64,000 nt of DNA from Aneurinibacillus terranovensis DSM 18919 (GTDB taxonomy: Bacteria; Bacillota; Bacilli; Aneurinibacillales; Aneurinibacillaceae). Below, piece after piece: positions 1 through 8,233 of the stretch. The position numbers and the translations under genes are program-made. The stretch spans positions 1-64,000 of the forward strand of contig NZ_AUMJ01000034.1 of the NCBI RefSeq assembly GCF_000430625.1, given 5' to 3'. The stretch's first letter is position 1; every line of letters starts with the position of its first letter. The notes beneath the pieces were generated by a model. That model ran no database searches. It was not told the origin of the DNA and saw only the letters and a program-made list of their open reading frames with translations.

Positions 1-149
1 TATCCCGAGCTTACAGGCAGGTTGCCCACGTGTTACTCACCCGTCCGCCGCTAACCTTTAAAAGCAAGCTTTTAAAAGTCCGCTCGACTTGCATGTATTA
101 GGCACGCCGCCAGCGTTCGTCCTGAGCCAGGATCAAACTCTCCAAAAAA
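1..149 (-). rRNA. 16S ribosomal RNA, 5' end only
   Basis: The complement carries the standard bacterial 16S 5' region: AGAGTTTGATCCTGGCTCAG, then the GACGAACGCTGGCGGC block, the variable V1 loop and the GCGGACGGGTGAGTAA block. The gene reads leftwards out of the window, so only about the first 150 nucleotides are present. The mature 5' end is placed near 149 by analogy with the usual distance from the AGAGTTTGATC motif. The V1 loop is a simple AAAAGCTTGCTTTTAAAA-type hairpin. This fits Bacillales but is not enough to name a genus. Confidence 0.97.
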
Positions 150-363
150 GTTTGACGCCCACGGATGGGCTAACGTCGACGTTGCAACACGATGTTGCGT
201 TCTTAGTCAACGTTCCTTAATACTCATTTAAAAAGCTGGTCTTACTTAAAATCCAGAATTGTATCTGGGTTATATCGCACATTTGGCATTTCACTGTTCA
301 GTTTTCAAGGAACTTCATGAGAAATCACTGTTTATCGAACCGCTTATCAGCGGCGACTTAAAC

Positions 364-392
364 AATATATCACAGAAAAAAATACTTAGCAA
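364..392 (-). promoter_or_regulatory. rRNA operon promoter and leader
   Basis: On the minus strand a -35 TTGCTA (387-392) and a -10 TATATT (364-369) are separated by exactly 17 bp, pointing at the 16S gene. The implied start near 357 leaves a leader of about 210 nt. The leader contains CTTGAAAACTGAACA, a sequence often seen in Bacillales rRNA spacers and leaders. Other promoters further upstream are possible. Confidence 0.6.
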
Positions 393-501
393 GCTTTTTA
401 AAGAAGGTTTATTCTGGAAACGGCCGACTCCCTGTTAAATTCTATCCGCTTCCTTTTACATGCCCGCCGTTCCTGTGTTCGGCGCAAACTGTTTTACAGA
501 T

Positions 502-553
502 CCTTAGTTGCCCTAATGCGTGTAGGGAAGTTTAAACTTCCCTACACGCTAAC
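502..553. repeat. dispersed intergenic repeat, copy A, with 32-bp palindrome
   Basis: The sequence CCTTAGTTGC...TAATGCGTGTAGG...CCTACACGCTAA matches part of copies at about 3106, 45493 and 61303. Its core (518-549) is a perfect 32-bp palindrome with half-site GCGTGTAGGGAAGTTT. It lies about 40 bp downstream of the cobalamin adenosyltransferase stop and could serve as its terminator, although no clear T-run follows. Confidence 0.7.
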
Positions 554-592
554 AAAGCATGCCGTATGTGCGCCAGAGCTCTTGGAGAAGCC

Positions 593-1144
593 TTAATTCT
601 GGTGCAACGTTGGTTCTGTTTTTCCGAGTTTATGGTTTACATACCGTGCGGCCACAAACAGAAAATCAGATAACCGATTCAAATAGCGTATCACAACCGG
701 ATTAACCTCCTCCTTCTCCAACAAAACGATCACACTTCTTTCTGCACGCCGGGAAACCGTACGTGCCAAATGTAAGGCTGCCCCGGGCTGCGAGCCGCCA
801 GGCAGCACAAAATTAGTGAGAGCAGGCAACGTTTCGTCCCATCTATCAATAGCATGCTCTAAAAATTCAACGTCGTCTTCTGCTATTTTCCACCCGACCT
901 CTTTGCCTTTAGGTGTGGCCAACTCTGCCCCAATATGAAATAGCTTTGTTTGCACAACATGGAACACTTCAAAGACTTCCTGCCATCCCTCTCCTCCCGG
1001 CAGGAAACTCAACGCGAATCCAATGGCCGAATTCACTTCATCGCATGTCCCATACGCTTCCACCCGAGCATCGTTTTTCGGTACACGCACCCCGTAAACA
1101 AGACTCGTTTCTCCTTTATCACCCGACTTTGTATAAATTTTCAT
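593..1144 (-). CDS. ATP:cob(I)alamin adenosyltransferase, PduO type
   Basis: This enzyme transfers the adenosyl group of ATP to reduced cobalamin to form coenzyme B12 in the cytoplasm. The 183-residue product has the family's N-terminal ATP-binding stretch YTKSGDKGETSLVYG, the AYGTCDEVNSAIG segment, and the C-terminal RRAERSVI and RYLNRLSDFLFVAARY helices, all in the usual order and at normal length. It starts at ATG with an AGAGGGG-type ribosome site. It is the last gene of the minus-strand group before the rRNA operon, and the palindromic repeat at 502-553 follows it. No other cobalamin gene is adjacent, so it probably serves salvage. Confidence 0.93.
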   Translation of the reverse strand: MKIYTKSGDKGETSLVYGVRVPKNDARVEAYGTCDEVNSAIGFALSFLPGGEGWQEVFEVFHVVQTKLFHIGAELATPKGKEVGWKIAEDDVEFLEHAIDRWDETLPALTNFVLPGGSQPGAALHLARTVSRRAERSVIVLLEKEEVNPVVIRYLNRLSDFLFVAARYVNHKLGKTEPTLHQN

Positions 1145-1300
1145 CGTTCATTCCCCTCTCATCTGACTATCAAATATTCTCCCCGTTACTTCATCACACA
1201 CTTCCACATACCTCAACACACTTCACATGCTTGAAGCAAACTTTTTCACCCTTTCATCCTCTTTTTGCATGCTGCAGGCATCTTTACATCCTAATACATC

Positions 1301-2254
1301 CTAATAGCCCTTGCTGCAATCAATCCGGTTGAGCAATTCGGTCTCCTGCCCTTTATCGAAGGCGTTTAGATTATGATGAAAAATCTCCAATGCGCGTTCC
1401 ATATAAAACGGTGAGCGGCCGGACAAATGAGGGGTAACAATGCAATTTTCCAATCCCCATAGAGGAGAAGACTCCGGCAGAGGCTCCTCGGAAAAAACAT
1501 CAAGTACGGCTGCCTTGATCTTTTTTTCCTGCAAATGCAGGGTAAGAGCCTCCTCGTCAACAACCTCGCCTCTGGCAATATTAATTAGCACCGCTGTTTG
1601 TTTCATCGCCAAAAGTTCGTTTCTTCCTATAAGGTGATGTGTTTCTCTTGTTAAAGGAACTACAACAACAATATAGTCACAGGCGGGGAGTACCGTTAAT
1701 ACATCGTCCTGCTTATACATTTCGTCACATCCGGGTTTCGATGTCCCGCTTCGGCTAATACCAATTACGTTCATTCCAAACGCCTTAGCACGAATAGCGA
1801 TTTCTTCCCCGATGGCACCTACTCCAATGATTCCGAGTGTTTTTCCGTATAACTCCTGAACGCGCAGCGTGCGGTTCCATTCCCGGTTTTTTTGCTTTTC
1901 ATAAAGCACATTCAATTCTCTGGCCACCTGGAGCATCACACCAATTGTATATTCCGCCATTGGAATTTTATGAATTCCCTTTGCGTTTGTTACGAGAATA
2001 CCCTTTTCTGCAAGAGATGGTAGCGGCATTTTATCCAGCCCGGCGCTTAACACCTGAATCCATGTAAGCCGCTGCATCGTTTCGATCAACTCACCAGTGA
2101 GGTCTTCTCCATATGTAACCACAATTTCAGCATCCGTAATATCATCTTTTGCCTCATGGATATTTTCATAGAAATAAAAGGTATGATGGGGAAACCTTTC
2201 CGTAAGAGTTTTCTGGTGGCGGCTGCTCATTTTAGCGGTTGAAACAATCTTCAT
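1301..2254 (-). CDS. D-isomer-specific 2-hydroxyacid dehydrogenase
   Basis: A 317-residue NAD(P)-dependent oxidoreductase of the D-2-hydroxyacid dehydrogenase family (phosphoglycerate/glyoxylate reductase relatives). The Rossmann motif GIIGVGAIG lies near residue 140. The catalytic triad of the family is visible as Arg in INIARGEVVDE, Glu in VFSEEPLPESSP and His in TPHLSG. The N-terminal substrate domain is short, as in the stand-alone branch, and there is no ACT domain, so it is not a standard SerA. The start is an ATG after GAGAGGAGCG. The substrate cannot be read from the sequence. It is 27 bp downstream of a methyltransferase gene on the same strand and may share its transcript. Confidence 0.88.
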   Translation of the reverse strand: MKIVSTAKMSSRHQKTLTERFPHHTFYFYENIHEAKDDITDAEIVVTYGEDLTGELIETMQRLTWIQVLSAGLDKMPLPSLAEKGILVTNAKGIHKIPMAEYTIGVMLQVARELNVLYEKQKNREWNRTLRVQELYGKTLGIIGVGAIGEEIAIRAKAFGMNVIGISRSGTSKPGCDEMYKQDDVLTVLPACDYIVVVVPLTRETHHLIGRNELLAMKQTAVLINIARGEVVDEEALTLHLQEKKIKAAVLDVFSEEPLPESSPLWGLENCIVTPHLSGRSPFYMERALEIFHHNLNAFDKGQETELLNRIDCSKGY

Positions 2255-2281
2255 ACGTATCGCTCCTCTCCCGAATCGGGC

Positions 2282-3061
2282 CTATCCTTCAAACCTCAGA
2301 TTTTTTGCAACGATAACAAGTTCCGTACTCTCCGGACCAAAGGTTCCCTTTTTAAAATCACCGTATCGGCCGACTATAGAAAAACCGACCAGGCGTAAAA
2401 GATGGTGGAGTTCAGCCGGATATATGTAGCGTATATGAAACGGCGCAACGACTCTTTGCAAAACGACACCCGAGCTGTCAACCCTTTCGTACTGCCTGAT
2501 AATCTCCGCAATTTGCTGAAAGTGGTCATATCGGGTATAATCCCATACAACCAGTCGGTCATCGCTTCCGGGAATCTCATAAATCCCGCGCGTGGAACTT
2601 TTTTCATCCTGTTCATACAAACTCCGAATCGTAGGCACAAATATGTTTAGCGCAAGCAAACCTTCCTCACTGAGATGTTTCCTGATTTGTCTCAGGGCGA
2701 TCATCTGGTCTTTAACCGTCAGCAAATGCAGGAAAGAACGGTACGGAATCATGGCCATTGAAAAAACTTGACGCAACTCGAACGTCCGCATGTCCCCTTC
2801 GACAAAGTTTATCTTGTCTTCCACCTTCATCAGCTTCGCTTTCATCCTGGCCTTCTCAAGCATGCGGCCGGATGAATCGACTCCAACCACATTCGTTCCG
2901 GTACGAGCAACCGGTATACTGATTCGACCTGTGCCGCAGCCAAGGTCAAGCACAGGTCCCCCGACGTTACCAGCTAATTCGGTATAAAACTCGATATCGT
3001 GTTCAAGCCCATTTGAAACAATGTCATAATAATCGGTCCAATCATAATGGGCAACTCCCAC
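2282..3061 (-). CDS. class I SAM-dependent methyltransferase
   Basis: A 259-residue soluble protein with methyltransferase motif I (VLDLGCGTGRI, about residues 38-48), an acidic motif II (NVVGVDSSGRM) and the post-I segment FVEGDMRTF. The fold is certain but the substrate is not. The start is GTG, preceded by a GGGGGTG ribosome site. It precedes the 2-hydroxyacid dehydrogenase on the same strand. A dispersed repeat separates it from bcp upstream. Confidence 0.88.
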   Translation of the reverse strand: MGVAHYDWTDYYDIVSNGLEHDIEFYTELAGNVGGPVLDLGCGTGRISIPVARTGTNVVGVDSSGRMLEKARMKAKLMKVEDKINFVEGDMRTFELRQVFSMAMIPYRSFLHLLTVKDQMIALRQIRKHLSEEGLLALNIFVPTIRSLYEQDEKSSTRGIYEIPGSDDRLVVWDYTRYDHFQQIAEIIRQYERVDSSGVVLQRVVAPFHIRYIYPAELHHLLRLVGFSIVGRYGDFKKGTFGPESTELVIVAKNLRFEG

Positions 3062-3105
3062 ACCGGCACCCCCTTACATACATGCATATGTTAGCTTAAA
3101 TTTTG

Positions 3106-3198
3106 TAAAGAAAACTTGGCTAGCGCCAAACCAAAGGCGCAGGCGATAGCCTTAGTTGCACTTATGCGTGTAGGAAAGTTATACTTTGCTATACGCTG
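3106..3198. repeat. dispersed intergenic repeat, copy B (full-length form)
   Basis: This is the most complete copy: AAGAAAACTTGGC, a GCGCC...GGCGC hairpin, GCGATAGCC, TTAGTTGCACTTAT, then a second imperfect hairpin GCGTGTAGGAAAGT...ACTTTGCTATACGC. It overlaps the last codons and stop of bcp, so part of the bcp C-terminus is encoded by the repeat. It is similar to 502-553, 45493-45626 and 61303-61341. Confidence 0.75.
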
Positions 3199-3655
3199 AA
3201 ATAAACGCAAGCGCTTCATCAACATGGCCGTCTACTTTTACTTTACGGTATTCTTTAACCAAGCGCCCTTCTTTATCAATAATAAATGTGGAACGCTCGA
3301 TCCCCATGTACTCTTTGCCGAAATTCTTTTTTAGTTTATATACGCCATACAGCTCACAAACTTTTGCTTCCGTATCACTGAGCAGGATAAAAGGGAGATT
3401 GAACTTTTTAATAAATTTATCGTGGGACGTTAAATCATCCGTGCTGACACCGAGGATCACCGTATCTTTTGCTTCAAAATCATTTACTTTATCGCGAAAA
3501 TCGCATGATTCCTTTGTACATCCCGGCGTGTTGTCTTTCGGATAAAAATAAAGCACCACATTTTTTCCGCGAAAATCGGATAAAGATACTTCGTCCCCGT
3601 TGCTTGCCGGAAGTGTAAAATCAGGAGCCGCCTGTCCAACTGTTACTGTAGCCAT
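3179..3655 (-). CDS. bcp: thiol peroxidase Bcp (peroxiredoxin Q)
   Basis: A thioredoxin-dependent peroxidase that reduces hydroperoxides in the cytoplasm. The 158-residue product carries the peroxidatic Cys46 in [12 protein letters not shown] and a resolving Cys51 five residues on, as in the 2-Cys BCP/PrxQ class. It ends at the usual length. The ATG follows AAAAGGAGGA. The gene equals B. subtilis ygaF, which also lies near gsaB. The final residues SAYSKV and the stop lie inside a dispersed repeat, a sign that the repeat landed at or replaced the original 3' end. Confidence 0.95.
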   Translation of the reverse strand: MATVTVGQAAPDFTLPASNGDEVSLSDFRGKNVVLYFYPKDNTPGCTKESCDFRDKVNDFEAKDTVILGVSTDDLTSHDKFIKKFNLPFILLSDTEAKVCELYGVYKLKKNFGKEYMGIERSTFIIDKEGRLVKEYRKVKVDGHVDEALAFISAYSKV

Positions 3656-3733
3656 AAAAAAATCCTCCTTTTACATCATTTGTTTCCATCTTATCAAGTT
3701 TTCCCGTTGAAAACAAAAAGAGGAGCCGATTCT

Positions 3734-4519
3734 TTACGAACCGGCTCCGCGATAATTTTTGACTCCTATGTTCCAAACCGCAATGCCAATGATAAAAAAC
3801 ACGATGCCTATGACAGGCGTAAGCATGGTATAGACATAATACTCCTGCCTCCTTAAAAAATAGGCGGCCGGATATATGCCGACGAACGCAAACGGCAAAA
3901 TCCACGTAAGCAAAATACGAATCGCCTTATTATAGATATTAACAGGGTAGCGCCCATAGTTCTGGATATTCCAAATCATCGGGGAAATCCCGGTTTTCGA
4001 ATCAGAGAAAAAACCAAGGGCTGCAATCGCGACATATACTCCCCCGTAGACAAGAGCAGAAGAAAGGACAAGCAAGATAAAGATGATGGGATCATACCAT
4101 GCAATCGCCAACCCCATATGCAATGCCGCATATGCCATGATAAGAATGCCGGTTACCGCACCCACGAGCGATTGGGGATCCATCGTCTCCAGCATGACCT
4201 GAAACAGATTGTGGGCGGGGCGTGTCAATACACGGTCCATTTCCCCTTTAATGATATACTTCTCCTGGAACTGCCAGAGGTTAAAGAAAGTTGAAAAAAC
4301 AGCATAAGGCACGAGAAAAAAACCATATATAAAAATAATTTCGTCCCGTGACCAACCTTTTAAAAATGACGTATGCTGAAATACAACTAGAATAAACACC
4401 AGGTTTGTCACTTGAAAAATGAAATCGGAGAAAATCCCATTAATGAAGTCCATCCGGTAGGCAAACCGCGTTTTAAAATACTGTTTGAGATAATCCCAAA
4501 ACAACATCAAATAAAACAT
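3734..4519 (-). CDS. ABC-2 type exporter permease (second subunit)
   Basis: A 261-residue integral membrane protein with about six hydrophobic segments, similar in size and pattern to the ABC-2 permease family formerly DUF990. It is the third gene of an ATPase-permease-permease set and starts 3 bp after the previous permease stop, with GGGGGGATAATCC before the ATG. Both permeases are needed to form the membrane part of such exporters. The substrate is unknown. A convincing transcription end is not seen before bcp. Confidence 0.85.
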   Translation of the reverse strand: MFYLMLFWDYLKQYFKTRFAYRMDFINGIFSDFIFQVTNLVFILVVFQHTSFLKGWSRDEIIFIYGFFLVPYAVFSTFFNLWQFQEKYIIKGEMDRVLTRPAHNLFQVMLETMDPQSLVGAVTGILIMAYAALHMGLAIAWYDPIIFILLVLSSALVYGGVYVAIAALGFFSDSKTGISPMIWNIQNYGRYPVNIYNKAIRILLTWILPFAFVGIYPAAYFLRRQEYYVYTMLTPVIGIVFFIIGIAVWNIGVKNYRGAGS

Positions 4520-4522
4520 GGA

Positions 4523-5317
4523 TTATCCCCCCTGTACCACGATATTTTTGCGCGCTCTCCACCACAAGAACTGGAGCGGCACGATTAAGACAAGCAGCCA
4601 GATCACCTGAATGATGACAGCCGAATAGATGGCACTTCCTTTTAGCGCCCCGGTAAATATCATCCCGGGCAGGTAGCTGATCGCCTGGAATGGCAGAAAC
4701 TTTAGAATATCCTGCGCCCATACCGGATAAAAACTAAGAGGCAGGATGAGGCCGGAAAACAGGTCAACCACTACTCGCTTAGCTCGCATAATCCCTTCAT
4801 TATTATAGAAGAAAAAGGTAAGCAAACCAGTTAGAAGATTAATCTGCGTATTAATCGTAAAACTTATAAACAGACTTAACACATACCAGCCCCACATCCC
4901 GGGATTTGACGGGTAATGGATCGGAAAAATAAAACTGACAATGACCATGCCTGGCAGTGAGAAAAATACCAGGCGAAAAATTCCTTCACCCAATCCTTGC
5001 ATCATTTTGACCATTAAATAATTATAGGGACGAATCATCTCAATGGCGACTTTGCCTTCTGTAATATCAAGCGCCATTTCCTGATCAATGTTATTAAAAT
5101 AAAAAGCCCGCGCCATCCAGCTAACCGCCACATACGTCACCATCTGCATCGCGGTGAGACCGCCCATTTTCGAATGTCCGCCATAGATGGCATTCCAGAG
5201 GAAATAATACGCACCGATATTAATACTGTAAATGACAATCCCGCTATAGTAATTGACACGGTAAGCCAGCATAGTCAAAAAGCGGATGCGGATGATTTCC
5301 GCATACATTTTAAGCAT
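4523..5317 (-). CDS. ABC-2 type exporter permease (first subunit)
   Basis: A 264-residue membrane protein with about six transmembrane helices and an N-terminal amphipathic segment, of the same ABC-2 (DUF990-like) family as its neighbour. The start is set at the ATG inside TATGCTTAA, overlapping the ATPase stop by eight bases and preceded by GAAGAAGGG. Longer reading frames upstream lie inside the ATPase gene and are unlikely. The overlap implies translational coupling with the ATPase. Confidence 0.85.
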   Translation of the reverse strand: MLKMYAEIIRIRFLTMLAYRVNYYSGIVIYSINIGAYYFLWNAIYGGHSKMGGLTAMQMVTYVAVSWMARAFYFNNIDQEMALDITEGKVAIEMIRPYNYLMVKMMQGLGEGIFRLVFFSLPGMVIVSFIFPIHYPSNPGMWGWYVLSLFISFTINTQINLLTGLLTFFFYNNEGIMRAKRVVVDLFSGLILPLSFYPVWAQDILKFLPFQAISYLPGMIFTGALKGSAIYSAVIIQVIWLLVLIVPLQFLWWRARKNIVVQGG

Positions 5318-6317
5318 AGGCAAACCCTTCTTCATAAATTTTACGTACAATCTCCTCGGTGCTGATCGCCTCAATGGAAACGTCTTTTACCTCGTAACGG
5401 GCAATAATCCGCGAGAGCAAATCCGAAACAGACAGCGCTTCTTCCGCGAATACGGCCCGATAGCGCAAATCGTTCTCCTTATGCCAAACCAGGGATAAAT
5501 CCGCTGTTGCAGCCTGCAAATCCTCCAGGTAAACTGTGCTGCCGAATTCCACGTATACCGTCTTTTGATTGCCCCAGGTTGTACGCAGATTCGTCAGACC
5601 CCCGTCATAGATGATTTTTCCTTCGTCAAGCATTACGACCCGGGAGCACAGTGCTTCGATGTCGGACAAATCGTGTGTCGTGAGAAGAATCGTCGTCCCG
5701 TATTCCTGGTTGATTTCCTTCAGAAAATCGCGAATTTTTAATTTAACCAATACGTCGAGCCCGATGGTCGGTTCATCCAGAAAAAGGAGCGGCGGGTTGT
5801 GAATGAGGGCAGCGGCCAATTCACAGCGCATCCGCTGACCAAGGCTCAATTTACGCACCGGCCTTGTCAGAAGATCCCCGATATCCAGCACGTCAATTAC
5901 GTGGTTCATATGCTTGTTGTATTGTTCGTCAGATAACCGATACACTTTTTTTAACAGCGTAAATGATTCCTGAACGGCGATATCCCACCATAATTGACTT
6001 CGCTGTCCAAACACAACGCCGATCGTTTTAACGAATTTTTCCCGTTCACGGTGCGGGTCCATTCCATTTACCCGCAGATATCCCGACGTTGGCATAAGAA
6101 TACCAGTTAGCATTTTAATCGTCGTTGACTTACCGGCTCCATTCTCCCCGATATAGCCGACCATCTCACCCTCCCTTACCTTTAAATCGATATGGTCTAC
6201 CGCCCGCATCGTTTTATACTCGCGATTAAACAAATCCCGGAACGCACCCGACAGACCTGTTCGGCTGCGATGTGTTTTGAATTCTTTTGTTAGTCCTTTT
6301 GCCTCGATTCGCAGCAT
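5310..6317 (-). CDS. ABC exporter ATP-binding protein
   Basis: The 335-residue ATPase drives the two downstream ABC-2 permeases. Walker A is GENGAGKSTT, the signature is LSLGQRMR (a Leu-Ser-Leu-Gly form rather than LSGGQ, usual in this exporter branch), Walker B is LLFLDEPTIGLD and the H-loop is TTHDLSD. The segment FGQRSQLWWD follows the Q-loop position. The ATG is preceded by GGAGGGG. The gene is divergent from gsaB with about 160 bp between starts. The family includes drug, polysaccharide and lantibiotic exporters, so the substrate is open. Confidence 0.92.
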   Translation of the reverse strand: MLRIEAKGLTKEFKTHRSRTGLSGAFRDLFNREYKTMRAVDHIDLKVREGEMVGYIGENGAGKSTTIKMLTGILMPTSGYLRVNGMDPHREREKFVKTIGVVFGQRSQLWWDIAVQESFTLLKKVYRLSDEQYNKHMNHVIDVLDIGDLLTRPVRKLSLGQRMRCELAAALIHNPPLLFLDEPTIGLDVLVKLKIRDFLKEINQEYGTTILLTTHDLSDIEALCSRVVMLDEGKIIYDGGLTNLRTTWGNQKTVYVEFGSTVYLEDLQAATADLSLVWHKENDLRYRAVFAEEALSVSDLLSRIIARYEVKDVSIEAISTEEIVRKIYEEGFAYA

Positions 6318-6476
6318 GTGTAACCCCTCCTGTCGTTATCCATTTTACTATCATACCTCTTTTCTGTAATGATTTCATCTACCGTAAACAGGAAAAGAAT
6401 CGGCTCTTTGACAAATACTCTTTGGCAAATATATATGATAAAGTAATAACGACAGAAAGCATAGGAGGCATGAAAG

Positions 6477-7769
6477 GTGGACCATTTACGTTCAGAGCAA
6501 TTATACGAAGAAGCAAAAGATGTGATTTTAGGCGGAGTTAATAGCCCTTCACGCGCTTTTAAAGCGGTAGGGGGCGGCGCGCCTGTTACGATGGAAAAAG
6601 CCGAGGGAGCTTACTTCTGGGATGTGGACGGAAATAAGTACATAGATTATTTAGCAGCATACGGCCCTATCATTACCGGTCATGCTCACCCTCATGTTAC
6701 GGAAGCCATTATAAGGGCCGCTCACAACGGGACACTGTACGGAACCCCTACCCCGTGGGAAATTAAATTCGCCCGAAAAATTCGGGAAGCCATTCCTTCC
6801 ATGGAAAAAATCCGGTTTAACAATTCAGGAACAGAGGCCGTGATGACAACTATTCGCGTAGCGCGCGCTTATACCGGCCGCAATAAAATCATTAAATTTG
6901 CAGGATGCTATCACGGGCATTCCGACCTTGTACTTGTAGCCGCCGGTTCCGGCCCCTCCACACTTGGAATACCGGACAGTGCCGGCATTCCTCAGGCGAT
7001 TGCTAACGATGTTATTACCGTTCCTTATAACGACGTCGACGCGTATGCAGCCGCTTTGGACAAATGGGGAAATGAAATAGCGGGAGTTCTTGTCGAACCG
7101 ATCGTTGGCAACTTCGGTATTGTTACCCCGAAAAAAGGATTCTTAGAGGAAGTAAACCGTCTGACTCATGAAGCTGGCGGGCTTGTTATTTATGATGAAG
7201 TAATTACCGCTTTCCGGTTTATGTACGGGGGGGCGCAAAACCTTCTCGGTGTGACCCCGGATTTAACCGCTCTTGGCAAAATTATTGGCGGAGGCCTTCC
7301 GATCGGGGCATACGGCGGAAAAGCGGAAATCATGGAAAAGGTAGCACCGCTAGGACCCACCTACCAGGCCGGTACTCACGCCGGAAACCCCGCGTCTATC
7401 CAGGCTGGAATCGCATGTTTAGAAGTCCTGGGCCAAGAAGGCGTATACGACCAATTAGATAAGCTGGGAGCAATGCTCGAACAAGGACTCAGAGAAGGGG
7501 CTGAAGCTGCAGCGATTTCGGTCACAATTAATCGTGTCAAAGGCGCTCTTGCCATGTATTTTACCGATAAGCCGGTGACGAATTATGAGGAAGCACAGGC
7601 TACCGACGGAGAGGCATTCGCCCGGTTCTTCCGCTTTATTCTTGAAGAAGGGGTATGCCTGGCTCCATCCAAATATGAAGCCTGGTTTATTACAACCGCG
7701 CATACAGAAAACGACATTCAGGAAACGATAAATGCAGCACATCGCTCTTTCATTAAAATGCAGCGTTAA
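6477..7769 (+). CDS. gsaB: glutamate-1-semialdehyde 2,1-aminomutase (GsaB/HemL2 type)
   Basis: A PLP enzyme converting glutamate-1-semialdehyde to 5-aminolevulinate, the first committed tetrapyrrole precursor. The 430-residue protein shows the class III aminotransferase/HemL pattern: [11 protein letters not shown] at the N-terminus, NSGTEAVM for phosphate binding, and the PLP lysine in [18 protein letters not shown] near residue 267. The start is GTG at 6477 after AGGAGGCATGAAAG. It is not beside other hem genes but beside an ABC exporter and bcp, exactly the context of B. subtilis gsaB, so it is most likely the second paralogue rather than the hem-operon HemL. Confidence 0.93.
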   Translation: MDHLRSEQLYEEAKDVILGGVNSPSRAFKAVGGGAPVTMEKAEGAYFWDVDGNKYIDYLAAYGPIITGHAHPHVTEAIIRAAHNGTLYGTPTPWEIKFARKIREAIPSMEKIRFNNSGTEAVMTTIRVARAYTGRNKIIKFAGCYHGHSDLVLVAAGSGPSTLGIPDSAGIPQAIANDVITVPYNDVDAYAAALDKWGNEIAGVLVEPIVGNFGIVTPKKGFLEEVNRLTHEAGGLVIYDEVITAFRFMYGGAQNLLGVTPDLTALGKIIGGGLPIGAYGGKAEIMEKVAPLGPTYQAGTHAGNPASIQAGIACLEVLGQEGVYDQLDKLGAMLEQGLREGAEAAAISVTINRVKGALAMYFTDKPVTNYEEAQATDGEAFARFFRFILEEGVCLAPSKYEAWFITTAHTENDIQETINAAHRSFIKMQR

Positions 7770-7798
7770 TTATATTTATTCAATATTTATGCATTGCC

Positions 7799-7831
7799 AG
7801 AGGAATGAGACAGGAGTCTCGTTCCTCTTTT
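7799..7831 (+). terminator. rho-independent terminator after gsaB
   Basis: A 13-bp stem, AGAGGAATGAGAC pairing with GTCTCGTTCCTCT (one G-U pair), has a 4-nt loop and runs into TTTTAT. Confidence 0.85.
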
Positions 7832-8200
7832 ATAGGCAAATATTTAAAATCACTCACCTTTTTGTCACATAATATAACATTTATATTTCATCTGCCAAAA
7901 TATGAGCTTTTTATCCAAATGAAAGCATTACAATATCGAACTATAATAAAAAATTACCTTTTATTATTCGTGAAAATAATTGTAGATATTATATTCTGAC
8001 TATTGCACCGATGTGACAATTCACTAATAAAAACGCTTACATATGAATATTTAATCATCTCGCTATTGTACGCACAGCAAATCCGTGATATTCTATATTT
8101 ACTTTTCAGATAGTTATGTCTTATTGTTTTTTGTCGAAATCGTTTAAAAAACCTCATTAACATATAGAGATAACAAAATGAGAGATTTACACTACGCACT
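7832..8200. other. AT-rich intergenic region upstream of gltB
   Basis: About 370 bp of very AT-rich sequence without a convincing gene on either strand. The short open frames here have no ribosome site or recognisable composition. It must hold the gltB promoter, but no unambiguous -35/-10 pair or GltC-type site could be picked out by eye. Confidence 0.6.
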
Positions 8201-8227
8201 GGGAGGTGAAGGTCAGGTTAGCTGACC
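8201..8227 (+). promoter_or_regulatory. gltB ribosome site followed by small hairpin
   Basis: A strong GGGAGGTG (8201-8208) lies 25 nt before the gltB ATG, too far for normal initiation. Between them GGTCAG (8211-8216) pairs with CTGACC (8222-8227) around a GTTAG loop. Folding would loop out 17 nt and leave about 8 nt, the optimal spacing. An in-frame TAG at 8219-8221 excludes a longer reading frame. Confidence 0.55.
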
Positions 8228-8233
8228 GAAACG

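Noticed and set aside
1-592. A tRNA gene in the rRNA leader
   Set aside because: No cloverleaf or T-loop sequence could be found on either strand.
913-1332. Open plus-strand frame over the adenosyltransferase gene
   Set aside because: It is antisense to a well-conserved gene, has no ribosome site and its composition is Pro/His/Ser-rich, as expected of a shadow frame.
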